Shown piece by piece: positions 1 to 12,600 of a stretch of 64,000 bases of DNA (position 1 is its first letter; each line of letters opens with the position of its first letter). Under the pieces are notes generated by a model, which searched no databases, was not told the DNA's origin, and worked only from the letters and a program-made list of their open reading frames with translations. The DNA is taken from positions 249,410 to 313,409 of the forward strand of contig QKWP01000438.1 of the NCBI GenBank assembly GCA_003550325.1. The letters are read 5' to 3'. The position numbers were made by a program, and so were the translations under genes. The DNA comes from Gigaspora rosea (taxonomy: Eukaryota > Glomeromycota > Glomeromycetes > Diversisporales > Gigasporaceae).

Positions 1-240
1 TATCTTTTTATGACTATACTTGTCATTTATAGTTTATAATAATTATTCATAATCACATTGATATTTGCATTGATACGAAGAATTTTGAAAATATATATTT
101 AAAATCTCATTATAGTGACATCTATCAATTAAACATCGCCGTTTGTTGATGAATGACTATAATATTTGATCAAATGTTTCACGAATCATGAACCATATCT
201 CAACCATCCTAATCCAAACACTAAATGCTTATCCGAAAGA

Positions 241-560
241 GATTGTTAGAATGGCAACAATAAAGAGCCGTTAGGATGATTATTTAACATAACCATAAGG
301 AGTTTTTAGAATAGTTATTTATCGCTAACTATAAAGAGCTGCTAGAATGATTATTTAACATTAATCATAAAAAACTATTAGAATGATTATTTAACACAAA
401 AGTTGTTAGAATGCTAACCATAATGAGCTGTTAGAATGATTATTTAACACTAATCATAAAGAGCTGTTAGAATGATTATTTAACGCTAATCATAATGTGC
501 TGTTAGAATGATTATTTAACACGAATCATAAAGAGCTGTTAGAATGGTTGCTTGATTCGA
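241..560. repeat. Imperfect tandem repeat, about 36 bp
   Basis: Several imperfect copies of a unit built around TGTTAGAATGATTATTTAAC followed by a variant of ACTAATCATAAAGAGC. The best-preserved copies lie between 400 and 550 with a period of about 36 bp; earlier copies are more diverged. There is no coding potential. The remainder of 1-1,249 shows no gene. Confidence 0.75.
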
Positions 561-781
561 CTATTTTGATTCTCACGTACACTCACATGACTGTCACCTT
601 CATTCGATACTATTGACATTAGAGATCCGAATTTCCAGATTAGTTTACCCCCAAATTTGTATATATATCTTCTTTTCTTTATTTGAAACTTACATCTATT
701 TTTGTATAATTCATTAAATGTTATTCAATCCGTGTAAACTTGATGATTAACATAAATAGCCCCTTTTTGTAAAATCTTCAT

Positions 782-923
782 AACACGTTAACGTGTTAGC
801 ACGTTTGCGTGTTAAGGGTCACAGATTATAAACATTCTCGATAGCACATCAACGTGTTAAGCTTAGTAGTAGAGTTAAACAGTATGTTAACGTGTCAAAT
901 AACACATCAATGTGTCGTATATT
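782..923. repeat. Cluster of AACGTGT palindromic words
   Basis: The word AACACGTTAACGTGTT and partial forms (ACACATCAACGTGT, ATGTTAACGTGTC, ACACATCAATGTGTC) occur about six times in 140 bp. The words are self-complementary, so the cluster could be a protein-binding array or the remains of a foldback element. No function can be assigned from sequence alone. Confidence 0.5.
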
Positions 924-1249
924 AAATTCAAATGTATATAAACGAATGAATTTGACTTCAATAAAGAGAGAGACAGATGAAGAGGGGTTCCCTCCGATTT
1001 TACTTAAGGAAAATAAAGGAAGTAAGCTAGTGTAGAGCTGAAGAGACCTTTATTCGAGTAAATCAGAAACTTATCTCCTAGTAACTATTAGAGTTAAATC
1101 GGTTAAACGTATACGCTCTCCCTCCTTTAATATTTTCACTATTTTACATCTCGCTTATTATGTAATGGAAATTTGAAAAAGACGTAGATTGTTGACTTAT
1201 ATTTCGCAGAATATTATAACCACAATATAGAAGTTGGATTTGTTATCAC

Positions 1250-1480
1250 TTGTATACTAAAGTTAATAATAAAATCCGTCGAATATCCGTTAAATTGAAT
1301 ATGAAAACAGATAATGGATCTAAGCTCTACTATAATAGATTATATACTGTAAAATTGAATAAAAAATGGTTAAATCTAACCTATGATTTAATGGTAGGTC
1401 TAATATCTAGTAGTGATTTAAAAAAAAAGGTCGATTCAAATATAGATATAAAACAAAAAAGACCATTTAAGTATAATTGA
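1250..1480 (+). CDS. Small hypothetical ORF, 76 aa
   Basis: Lysine- and asparagine-rich reading frame with no recognised domain, no signal peptide and no membrane segment. It sits alone in AT-rich DNA between repeats, where chance ORFs of this length are expected. No splice partners were found. It may well be spurious. Confidence 0.15.
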   Translation: MYTKVNNKIRRISVKLNMKTDNGSKLYYNRLYTVKLNKKWLNLTYDLMVGLISSSDLKKKVDSNIDIKQKRPFKYN

Positions 1481-1859
1481 AAAAAATGAAACATGTGACA
1501 CTAAAGGAACTACTTAAATTATTATATCATTAATAAATATGAACTACGTTTATTATTATTAATCTATTACGTCAAGAATCGCCCGAATCATTTTTCAATA
1601 AGTGAAAATTGAAAAATCACAACTGTAAAGTACTGACTCTATGATTGGTACCCGGAGCAATTCATATTATATACGAAGAATAATGCCTTTATGCTTTGGA
1701 GGATAACCTGTTGGTGTAAAACACACTGAAAACTGGCAAATTTGAAATAACAAAAATGCACACCATATACATCTCAAACCGAGAAGTATTATTAGTTACC
1801 AATCCATGGTTGTGATTTCTGTTATATCGTTTAGTTGATTAATAAAATATAATTATAGT

Positions 1860-1896
1860 TAGTTGATAACTAGTTGATAACTAGTTGATAACTAGC
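1860..1896. repeat. Short tandem repeat, 13-bp unit
   Basis: Three perfect copies of AGTTGATAACT and neighbouring bases in direct succession. The flanking sequence holds further TAGTTGA words, for example near 1,970. The stretch 1,481-2,448 otherwise contains nothing recognisable. Confidence 0.7.
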
Positions 1897-2269
1897 AATT
1901 AATTGTAATCGAACCAGTTGATAATAAATCGATTAGTGTTTAACTTTTTTTAAATCGATTAGTTGAAAAGTTGCCAACTAGTAGGTTTTTCAACTAACGA
2001 TTTGGAACACTAAGTCACCCTAACCAGGAATGGATGTTAAACTGTAAAAAATGAAAAATAACGTCTAGGGGCATGGTTTGAGTAATGGCCAGGATTAAGC
2101 TTAATTCAATCATAATTCGAAATTACACTTTTGGGAGTTATTTTGCATTTATACGGAAAGTCCAATTTAATAACTCCGATATAGATAGTATCGAATTCAG
2201 CTGATTTGATGAATTTTATGATCATCAATAATTATTTTTTGGTAATGTTTTTGATAATAGTAATACTGT

Positions 2270-2420
2270 CATTTATTTGTCATTTTAATGTCATTTATAA
2301 AAATATTTTTTATGACTTGTCATTTTGCCATGGTTTTGTATAAAATTTTTTTATAATAAATGACATTGTCATTTTAAACATTTTCATAAAAATTTTTATG
2401 ACCTTGTCATTTGCCATCAC
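2270..2420. repeat. Inverted-repeat-rich tract with TGTCATTT words
   Basis: TGTCATTTATAAAAATATTTTT and close variants occur in both orientations. ATGACATTGTCATTTT on one side pairs with similar words on the other, so the tract can fold on itself. Probably the relic of a small foldback element. Confidence 0.4.
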
Positions 2421-2488
2421 TGGATAAGAGCCCCTGTTAAATCGGTAAATCACGGGCGGTATTAGGTCACGGGGCCGCTGCGCCCAAT

Positions 2489-2787
2489 GGGGGGATGGCT
2501 AAAGCCAGGTGTGTTTATATGTTTTTGATTATTTAATTAAAATTAGGGTAAGGGTTAGTTAGGGGTTAGGGTTAGGGCTTGACTTATAAGTAAAATTGTC
2601 TTCCCGACATTTTTTATTAATGCTCCTATACAGGTTTAGACACTCGTTTTTTGTATTTTCGGCGTTTTTCACTTTTTTTCTTTGTTTTTGTCTCGTCGGG
2701 CTGATCAGTGGCTGATCCGTAAAGATCAAATTTTACGAGTTGATTGGCTTTATATCACGTGAACGCACCTGGCTTTAGACGACCCCC
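2489..2787. mobile_element. Candidate MITE with TTAGGG core
   Basis: Inverted ends of about 22 bp: TGGCTAAAGCCAGGTG at 2,496-2,511 pairs with CACCTGGCTTTAG at 2,766-2,778, and runs of five or more G and C mark the outer borders. The interior (about 250 bp) has degenerate telomere-type TTAGGG units at about 2,545-2,578 and no ORF. The class is unknown; it is called a MITE because it is short, non-coding and bounded by inverted repeats. Confidence 0.6.
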
Positions 2788-2810
2788 AAAATGGCAGATC
2801 TGCCATTTTT

Positions 2811-2905
2811 GCCATAAATGATAGATCAGGAAGAACTGGCATAAATGATTGATATGGAAGAACTGGCATAAGTGATAGATCCAACAGTTCTGGCGTAAAT
2901 GCCAG
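2811..2905. repeat. Tandem repeat, about 27 bp
   Basis: About three imperfect copies of a unit reading GGCATAAATGATAGATCAGG then AAGAACT. The last copy ends in an inverted form (AGTTCTGGCGTAAATGCC), so the tract can also form a hairpin. Confidence 0.6.
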
Positions 2906-3116
2906 ATCTTTTTACTATAGAACATTTTTGTATATATACGGGCGATATTCGCTCCACTTTGTAGGCATGTTGGCCATTACATCTCTTTATTATCAATAAA
3001 AGACACCTTATTATATACATTCGATTCTATAAATTACATCACGCGCTCTTTACATTGAGAAATCACTATAACCAAACCCTCTCGTTAGTCTATATACTAA
3101 CAACTACGATAAACTA

Positions 3117-3455
3117 GGGTGTCCAGGATTATGCGATGTGATGAGGTAAATTATGCGGGCGAATTGAGGTTGATTATGCGATGGATGCGAAATAAATTTA
3201 AAATTATGCGACCAATTAGGTCGATTATGCGATTTTTATTATTTGTAATTAATTTTTTTAGTTCTGTTTTTCGGAATTTCTCGGGCATTTATCAAAAATT
3301 TTACCTCGACTATGCTCGTAATTTAAGTTCATTCATTTTCTACATCGGAACATTGATTTTATTCACGTGATTTATGCTTTTTTTTGCTTGATTATGCGAA
3401 GCGAAAAAATAGCAAATTATGCGCATAATATCGCATCGCATAATCCTGGACACCC
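3117..3455. mobile_element. MITE with GGGTGTCCAGGATTATGCG ends
   Basis: The left end begins GGGTGTCCAGGATTATGCG at 3,117, and its reverse complement closes the element at 3,455. The interior is dense in ATTATGCG words and its right half matches, inverted, the region 20,705-21,050, so this is a dispersed family. The interior reading frame is non-conserved. No clear target-site duplication is visible. Confidence 0.8.
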
Positions 3456-3751
3456 CCACTGCGCAGTCCCGTGTCTCTGTGTTCACGTGACTCCCTGTCG
3501 ATAGTTGTTCCGTTAGCCTCGTTTTCCGGGAGGTATTCGCAGGTTAACACCGGGTCAAAGCTCTAACATCAAATATATATAGAGATTGGACTTGCGAAAA
3601 ATTATGTTAGTCGTTTAATCGCGCCGTGTATAATAATCATTTAACAATAATGATAGTCTAATGGTATAACTCACTATTAATATGATGTCATTAGTCTATA
3701 CGTTTACGCTTTTTTTTTTGGTAAACTAGCAGTTTTTTTATTATCTTTTAA

Positions 3752-3859
3752 CTATGATTTAGAAGAAGGTCCTGTCTCATTACTATTATGGCCACTTTCA
3801 TCATGTTCACTATCGGTTTCTGAATCATCCACCCGGTTTTCATTATCGTTGTTTTGCAT
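3752..3859 (-). CDS. Small acidic ORF, 35 aa
   Basis: An ATG at 3,859-3,857 opens a 35-residue Asp/Glu/Ser/Asn-rich frame beginning MQNNDNENRVDDSET and ending in a stop at 3,752-3,754. Such acidic serine-rich stretches are common at the N termini of transposases here (compare the Tnp2-like protein at 58,028-61,411). It could be a decayed exon or chance. No downstream exon was found. Confidence 0.2.
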   Translation of the reverse strand: MQNNDNENRVDDSETDSEHDESGHNSNETGPSSKS

Positions 3860-3984
3860 ATTTATCGTTAAACAAAAGAAGTTGATTTAATTTTTTGTTT
3901 TAACGTTTTATTTGTTTACTATTGCTTATTTGAACGTGTTTAGCCAGGTAAAAACCCGCAAGATTTTATTTTTATTTACAGTAT

Positions 3985-4216
3985 TATTGTCACGGATCAT
4001 AATTTAAAATGAAGCTACGTTTTCTATTTAACTTTCTAACCTTCTAAACCCCACTTATACTTGTTTAATATAAATCCTACTCTAAAACTAACCTCTAACC
4101 TTAACCCCTAACCCTAAAAAATGCGCCCAAAAAAATTTATTTTTCGATGATTTGTCAATTTTTTTATACTATCATATTTCATTTTAATCTGATTTCATTA
4201 TGACCCGTCACAATTA
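3985..4216. mobile_element. Candidate MITE with telomere-like core
   Basis: ATTGTCACGGATCATAAT at the left pairs imperfectly with ATTATGACCCGTCACAAT at the right. The interior contains CTAACC/CCCTAA units around 4,090-4,120. A diverged copy of the interior, starting at the words CTTATACTTGTTTA, lies at about 49,665-49,750. No ORF. Confidence 0.6.
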
Positions 4217-4763
4217 TTATGTTTCTCTAACACCAGCTTATTCTGCATTACAGAAATATCGACGAACTTTTTATTCTTGATTAAGATAAGCATATGACTT
4301 AACTATTCTTTGATTTTTTCTAAGATAAATCGAAGTTATAAATCTCTCGATTTTGTTTATTTAAACATGAAATATTCATTCATATTCCTACCACCTTCAC
4401 CATAATACTTATCTTTACTTATGAATTGGTAATTTATCCGTTACCATCATCATCGTTTTTTTTTTATTGTTTATACTTAACCTTAAGCTAGGTACCGATA
4501 TGATAATGTGTGTTCTGTATATTTGTTGGCCCTGTGTGACATAGGTTATATATTCTAGTTATTAAACACACATGCTATTTACTACGTGTATATTGTTTTG
4601 TCTCCACGTGAGGCATTAAACGACCATTAAATGATTAATCGTATAAGATTTGAAAAGCGATTAAGTGAATAATTTAACGGTTTTTAATCGTTTATAAAAT
4701 TGTTTACTCGTTTAACCGTATAACATAAATAAACGATTATAGACGGTTAAATGATTAATCTCT
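4217..4763. other. Intergenic, no gene seen
   Basis: AT-rich. Around 4,617-4,760 the words AAACGACCATTAAATGATTA and ACGGTTAAATGATTAATC recur in partly inverted form, suggesting another eroded foldback element directly upstream of the better-preserved one that follows. Confidence 0.4.
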
Positions 4764-4917
4764 AAATATATATATTCGCAAATCTGTGACGTACGACGTA
4801 GTAGGTAGAACATACTACGTCGTACGTGTAATATCACCCGAGATAGTCCGACTTTTCTCCATTAATATTGTAATAATAATAATATATATGTATCACAGAT
4901 TTGCGAACATATATATT
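4764..4917. mobile_element. Nested-hairpin MITE just upstream of the oxidase gene
   Basis: Outer inverted repeats of about 24 bp containing TTCGCAAATCTGTGA (4,774-4,788) and its complement TCACAGATTTGCGAA (4,893-4,907). Inside lies a perfect 15-bp stem, ACGTACGACGTAGTA at 4,789-4,803 with its complement at 4,813-4,827, and a 9-nt loop. The element ends about 40 bp before the oxidase start codon and so occupies its likely promoter. Confidence 0.8.
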
Positions 4918-4955
4918 GATGTTAAATGTACAATGATGGATTTTCTCCTTTAGAA

Positions 4956-6485
4956 ATGGAAATGTCAAAAAAAATTAACGTTAATGTTATTGGTGCTGGT
5001 GTAATAGGTCTTACCACAGCTTTAATTTTACAAAGAAATGGGTATCAAGTTGAAATTCTATCTGAACATTGGCCTGGCGATTTAGATATTAATTATTCAA
5101 GCCCTTGGGCAGCGGCAACATGGAGAGCTAGCCTTTATATTAAAGATGAAAGGGTTCAAGGTAAATTTAATAGCTGTAATAATATTATTTTATATTCATC
5201 TAAGTAACAATTAACAATTATATTATCGAATAGAATATGAAAGAATTTCGTGGAATGAATTTTGGACCTTATCTGAGAACCCAGAAACTGGATTAATGCG
5301 TGTGCATATTTATGATTTTATGGATAAAAAGCCTGATTTTGGAAGCGATATTTGGTTTAAAGATTTTGTCCCAGAGGTATTATTTTTGTTATAATTAAGA
5401 TTGCAAACTTTTTGTAGATTATCTTCTCAAGTCACCTCTGAAATATTTTTTATTTATATAGTTCAGAGTGATACCTCTAGAAGAACTACCATCTGGTGTT
5501 GAATATGGAGTGTCTTACATAACAGGTTCGCAATTAGTCTATATTCAAATGTCGACATTTGTGCAAATAACAGATTTTTGAATGTTTATTAATAATAGTT
5601 AGTTTAAATGTTCAAAAATATCTACAATGGTTACTTGACCAATTCATCGCTAGTGGCGGCAAAAGAAAAAAAATCCACCTTTCTCATATTAATGAATCGT
5701 TTTTCGCTGATAACGAAATTGATGTGGTAGTAAATTGCACAGGGGTCAATGCTAGAACTTTCAGTGGTGTGATGGATAAAACGGTATTTCCTTCACGTGG
5801 TCAAACTATTTCAGTTTGGGCACCACATATTAAAAACAGTACATATCCTAACTAGTAAGTGCTATTTTATCAAAAGTACATAAATTACAAAAAAGGCATT
5901 AACTTTATTAAATTTGATAAGACCAAGATTCTTTTACTTTTGTCGTTCCAAGAAAAGGTGGAGAGGTGATTCTTGGAGGAACTATGGAAATGAACGATTT
6001 GTAATTCATCGTTATTTTATTTGCTATTATTATTATACATGCTTTTCTGTTATGCGTTAATCTGTTACTATCCCAAGTAGTTCTGAAAACCCAGATCCAA
6101 AGACTGCTGAAGAGATTATTCAACGATGTGTCAAATTGTGTCCAGAACTAACATTAGATAAAAATTTACAAATTATAAGACATAATGTCGGGCGAAGACC
6201 TTATAGAACAAATGGCATTCGAATAGAAGTTGAGATCATAAAGAATTCTACAAATAAAGATGTCATAATTTGCCATAATTATGGGCATCACTCTTATGGT
6301 AATTCATTTAAAATATAAAATAATATAAATATAATATTTATTAATCATATAAATTTTTTTTTTTTGTTTTTTTTTTTTTTTTTTGAATAGGATATTCTTC
6401 AAGTTGGGGTTCATGTTTAGAAGCTTTTAAACTTATTGAAGAAAATATTCAAAGAAATATAAAGGTCGATCAAATTTGTGATTAA
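4956..6485 (+). CDS. D-amino-acid oxidase family protein (FAD-dependent)
   Basis: Predicted oxidative deaminase of D-amino acids (D-aspartate is also possible), using FAD and O2. Seven exons: 4956-5160, 5234-5376, 5462-5525, 5599-5838, 5922-6000, 6078-6298, 6391-6485; all phases close and give 348 aa. The N terminus holds the FAD-binding Rossmann motif GAGVIGLTTALILQRNGY, then SPWAAATWR, the family's substrate/FAD loop. The C-terminal exons carry VGRRPYRTNGIRIE (active-site Arg region) and YGHHSYG...WGSC, the closing FAD motif. No SKL-type peroxisomal tail is seen; it ends DQICD. Another ATG lies upstream at 4,926; 4,956 fits the family start better. Intron 4 is odd: the strong donor GTAAGT at 5,855 breaks the frame with the only nearby acceptor, whereas the weaker GTACAT at 5,839 keeps it open. 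Convergent with the kinase gene, 205 bp apart. Confidence 0.85.
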
Positions 6486-6690
6486 TGATAAATGCATTAA
6501 TAAAAAAAATAAGCACTTAAAAATAAATGGCTTGTTTCACTATAACTACAGTATTTAGGAAGAAAATAAGTTTAATTAACATTAAACGTATTACACAACA
6601 TGTTTGTATTTTCCGTTAGATTCAGCGACATTTTCATAAATTTTTAAAAAGTTTCATCATTTTCATATACTATTTCAACAAAATTTATAA

Positions 6691-9600
6691 TTAATTATTG
6701 TAATTTATAGTATAAAAAAAAAGTGCATCTAAAATAATTATTCTCTTACAATTTAAAACGTCCAAATTCGGCAGTTCAATACAAACTTGCCTTGAATCTA
6801 ATGAATATAACTGCTTATTAATGATACTTTTAAATAAAACCATTAATCTGAAATCATGCTTACCAAGTGTATTAAAATCCGTATCCGTTAATGTTGAAAA
6901 TTTCAAAAGTCGGCTAGTGTAAAATGCTTGTGAATCGAATACAACTTTATTAGGGTCATATCTGGAGGATTCCTTGTTAAGTTCTTGAATTTGTTTATAC
7001 AATTCAGATGATTTATCAATGAAACGACCCCATTCTTCAGTCTTCCATTGATTAAAGATATTCAAAAGCTCTTGAGAAGTTGGCCTGCTACCAGGATTTG
7101 CGTTCAACACCGTTCTATAATATCCATAAGTAGTTTGGGAATGTTGCAATGAATTTTGGGACGAAGGCCCGTTGAAATTTGTATTCCAAGATAAGCATTG
7201 TGCGGAATATTGTGATATGGTGGATATCCTGTTAAAATTTCTAACATTATAATGCCAAGCGAGTATATATCCGATGATTTGGAATATTCTTGACCTGTCA
7301 GTATCTCTGGAGCTACATATGGAAGAACACCATAAAATTTGGTTGAAACTTCTAATTGTGATACTGGCCTGCACATTCCAAAATCTGTAAAGTATGGGTT
7401 GAATTTATTATAACAAACTATATTACCGGGGTGAAAATCCTTATACACCAGTCCCTCTTTATGTATTTCATTCAGGTTATTGATGATTAAGTATATGTGT
7501 GCCACTTTATCGTCCCAATCAAATTTATCAAATTTATTATTAAGTAATTTTCTAAGGCTTCCTTCTTTAGCGTAATCCATAATCATTATATAATTGTTAG
7601 TCACTGGATCTTTGGTAATACCATAAATTGCAATTGAAGCACTCTTCTTCCTAAGTTTTAATTGATTTCGAACCTGTAAATGAATATGTTAAAATGAATA
7701 TGTTAACATTTAATTGAGGATGACAGAATTTAATGTACTCAATAAAGTATACCTCTTCTAAAAATTCAGAAGAAATATCTGTTGAATCATTCAAGCTTTT
7801 TAAGCAAACATCTTTATCAAAAGATCTATCCCATTTTTGATTCTCATTATTCCAGCGGATAATGTAACCATCCTTCCATCTTGCTCTATAAACAGTGCCA
7901 AATCCACCCTTGGACAGATACTCGACATCTTCAAACTTTTCAAACGGAACCCACTCAAGAGTCTCATCAGAATTATATGCTTTAAGTTGAACATCTTGAA
8001 TAAATTTATCCACAACTTCATTATCACTTGTCCAGTTTTTAAAATCCTGCTGAAATCGTCTAGCGCAACAGGGATTACACCACCCACTGCTATTGCATTG
8101 TTGTCCACATTCTTTACATGTTCTAAGTTTAAAGTGAATATGTCATTTGAAATCGACTAGATACATGTTCATAAACAAATAATGTTTTATACTTACTCTC
8201 TATTTTTAATTTAGACGTAACTAATCGTAATATGCCATTTAAAGCATTTAATAAACTTTGTTATACTTACGGTCTATTAATTTAATGTGAATATGAATGC
8301 ATTAAGACAAATTTAACATTGATTTTGATATAAACTATTAAATTTGGTACGTACTCACTGTCGATTCAAATAGGTTAGAAACCATTAAATTTTAACTATT
8401 ATTAATTCCATGACCTTTATGCTTACCATCTAAAATTTTTAGGCAAATGATTAACTGTAATTAAAAATATCAAATGGTAGTAAACCTTTACTGTAATACG
8501 ATACTCACTGACTAATAATATTATCGATTAGGCAACTATCAAACGCTACAGTCAAATAATACAATATTCGTAACATACCGACTAGTAATTTAACGCAATA
8601 TTGGTGAGAGAATAACCTATTTACTTAGTTAAGCCTAATATATACTCACTCCCTATTGTATGTTACAGACGTGAAAATTTTAATAAAAGTATATTTCTTT
8701 TGATTTACGAACACAACAATCTTTGATACTCACAGGCTATGTATTTTTTTATAGAAAAAGCGTTATTCAAAAATATGTAGAATTTAACTATTTTTGATGT
8801 GTAACTTACAATCTAATAAGTTAATTATTATGCCAGTATTATTTATAGCGACAGTAATAAATGTTATTAATTTAATTATAAGTATATACTCACTCCCTGC
8901 CAATTAATACACGTGATTCCATTAGATAATAGATATGAAATATAGACTTATAATTTCGTACTTACTCCCTGATGTTTAAGATAAATATACGATTAATCTA
9001 AATGTCGTTATTTGAGAATAAATTGTTACAACAAACTTTATACTTGCCATCTAACATGATAAAGCAATTTATTAGAGAGAATCATTAATAAAACTTTTGT
9101 CTAAATAAATCTATAACTTTATATTACCGACTAATAATTTTTAATATTGATTGGTCGATTAGAGTATGCTATTTAAAAATGAATTACAATATGAAAATTT
9201 ATACTCACTCCCTTTTAATTTATTTGAACGTGATTTAGAAAAATTAATGAATTTTAGTGAATTAAAAATATATGATATAAACCTTAACTTACAATCTAAT
9301 AAATTATTATGAACATCGTTATTAAAAATGCTCAAAAAGATTATAAGCTCTAAAATAGAATTTATATTCACCGACTAATGATTCAATTAAGAACAGATAA
9401 GAATTATTTATTGACATAAAATTATTTGAACAAATTTTATACTTACTCTCTATTGATTTAAATTATTATATTAAAATCAATCTTTTTTAATTAGAATATA
9501 ATTATAAATAAAAATTGAGCACTTACAAACTAGTAATTTGTGAATATAATTGATTAGAAAATTTTCATTAAGAATTAATTATAACTATTTATTATGACTT

Positions 9601-12600
9601 TAGTTTACTAAACACTATACTTACTCCCTGCCATTAAAAAGTAAAGTTTGTTATCTACAATAGGAAAATTAATAACTCGGTAAATCTTTACTTACTCTCT
9701 GTTAATTTTGACAAAAATGTAGATGTGAAGAATTAATTGTTATTAATTTAATTAAGCTCGATTACTTTGTCTAATACAAAGTTTTATACTCACTGACTAT
9801 TAATTTAAATTTGGTTATTTAGTAGAATTTTTTAATACGTAAAAAAGTATCAATTTTAGAATAAATTTGTTACTTACTCCCTATTGGTTAAATAAAATTT
9901 ATTAATTTTTTTAAAAATTATATGGATTTAAATTTATTAAACCTTTTAATTACCACCTAATAATTATGTGAAATTAGTAAATCAGAAAAGATATTTTAAG
10001 ATTAAATATTTTTTTAATACTTACTCTCTATTAAGATAATACGAAAAGTGATTAGAAAAATTGTAATGTTTACAAGACTAATTATAAATTATACCTACAA
10101 GCTAGTATAATATTAAAGTATTTGTTAGAGAATTGCAATTTAAGAGGTTTAATTTTTAATAATATAATGTTTACCTTCTATAATTATATTAATTAAAATA
10201 GTTTAAAATATTGGATTTTAAAAGTGCTTCTAATAAAATTCATATTTACTTCCTATTTATTAATATTTATTAGATATATTTAGACAAATATTATAAACAA
10301 ATAATTTTATACTTACAAGCTAATAATTTAATACAAATAAATATTATTATTGATAAAAATTTAAATAATAAAACAAATCTATCCATACCATCTAGTAAAT
10401 AATGATATCAGTATTAGTAAATATTTAATAATATTGATTTAAGAAACTTTACACTTACAATCTAGTAATTTTTCCATGATTCAGATTACTTGAATGATAT
10501 CTTTTTAACAAATAAATAATATTTTATACCTACTGGCTGATAATTTCATTAAACATTTATTAGGAAAAATAATTTCATAGCAGTGACCTCAGAATTCAAT
10601 AAATAAAAAAAGCCCATAGGGCAAAATAACATCATTACTCAATACTTACTAACTAGAAATTCGATACATTGATAGTTGGTTAATCGTTCATGAATAATTT
10701 GATTAGAAATCATATATTTACCGACTAGAATTTTATTGATGATTGATTAATTATTATTTTATGCTTACTTCCTATAATAATTTATAGATATAAAAACAAT
10801 AGTTGAATGAATTAATAATAGTGTGATAAAACAAAAACAAATACTTTTTTTTTTAAATTATCTTACCGACTAGTAGTTTAAGCATATAATAATCTTCATT
10901 ATATGTTCTAATTTAAAAATTACTGCTTATTTATATTGATATGATAGTACTTACAAGCTTTAGGAGGTTGTAATTGAAATAATGTTATTTATGAGAAAAT
11001 AATTCAAATATATTACTTGATCTTGAATAAAACGTTAAACTTATATTTACCGACTAATGTAATTTATATTAATATAGTTATAAAATATATAATTTTGGAT
11101 GTTTTGATAGAATTTACTTACTCCCTATTATTTGGTTTGAAAAATAATAATTAGAAAATGTTACTTTATAAATAAACAAGTTTAATATATTTCTCACCAT
11201 CTAACAATTTATAAAATTATTAATTGTTGCTTAATATTAATGAATAAATTGTGAATGTAATTTCAAATTACCGTCTAATTATTGAAATAAATTTATTAAG
11301 AAATGATGGATGAATAAAGTATGATCAAACAGACTTTATACTTACCGACTAATTTTTAACATGTATTATTAGTCTGAGAGATATTATAAAATTATTATTC
11401 AATTTTATACAGACCCTCTAATAATTTGACGCAATAAAATTTATTTAGAATTCATTATTCTTAATGCTTTATAATAGTCCGATAACATGTACTCACTCCC
11501 TATTAATTTAATGAAATGCAACACATTAGAGATAATTAGAATATTTTAAACACAGCCTTATACTCACAAACTAGTATTTAATAAAATGCAGTTAGTAAAT
11601 AAATATTACTAATTAAAAATATTACTAATTAAATAAAATGTCAATTCAGAATTTGAATATAAGATTGTGCTTACTCTCTAATGCCCGATGCAAATAAATA
11701 TAAATTTAAATGATTAAGGTAATAACTTGTGTAGGAATGAATCCAATAACATTACTTACTGATATTTTATTAGTAAAATATTAGTTATTATGAGCAACAG
11801 TAAATATGATTTAATAAAATTTACTCACTTTCTGTTAATTTAACAAATCAGAATGATTAGATAAGACATCTTTAACTTGCAACGATTCAAATTTTTTACT
11901 AACGTTCTATAAATTTGATTCAAAATATGTATTTAGGAGAATCCATTTGGAATGATCTAATAGTTTACAGTGCTTTCCAAATTACTGTAATCAGTGATTT
12001 TCATACATCACACCGGAAATCAGAAAAAAAATGCCAATCTGTGATTGGTTAGAAATTGGCATTTTTTTCTAGATTTCTGATTTCACAGAATTTGCTGATC
12101 ACAGTAATTGTAATTAATAAATTTATACTCACGAACTGGAAATTTAAAAATAGTTTAAATTAAAGATAGTTTTAAAAAAAAGTGTCAAATAAAATTTTAG
12201 AACCATATTAATTAACTTGTGTACTCACTTCCTGTCAAATAGTGCAATTTAAAAAAGTCATTAATAAAAAGCCATTAATAATAAAATGTTGATTTCAATA
12301 AACTTCATATTCACCGACTAGTAATTTGATAAAAAAAAATTATTAATTATGAGTATTTTTATAATAAATTAATTATTGTACTCACCGGCTAGAGAACAAT
12401 AAAATTTCATTGAGTAAAATGAATCATTTTTAAGTGTAAGAAATTGAAATTAGACTATCACCTCCTTTTAATTTAGTGTAGATTGCGGTGGTATTAGAAT
12501 ATTTTATGATTTTAATAATAATTTAGCAAACTTTATACCTACTCTCTGTCAATTTGACAAACGTATTTAATTAAAAGTGTTGAAATATATTATTGAATCC

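Noticed and set aside
8140..8165. An 80th microexon (TAG-TCG-ATTTCA)
   Set aside because: The base after the triplet is A, so there is no GT or GC donor, and the intron 8,123-8,196 already has normal length (74 nt).
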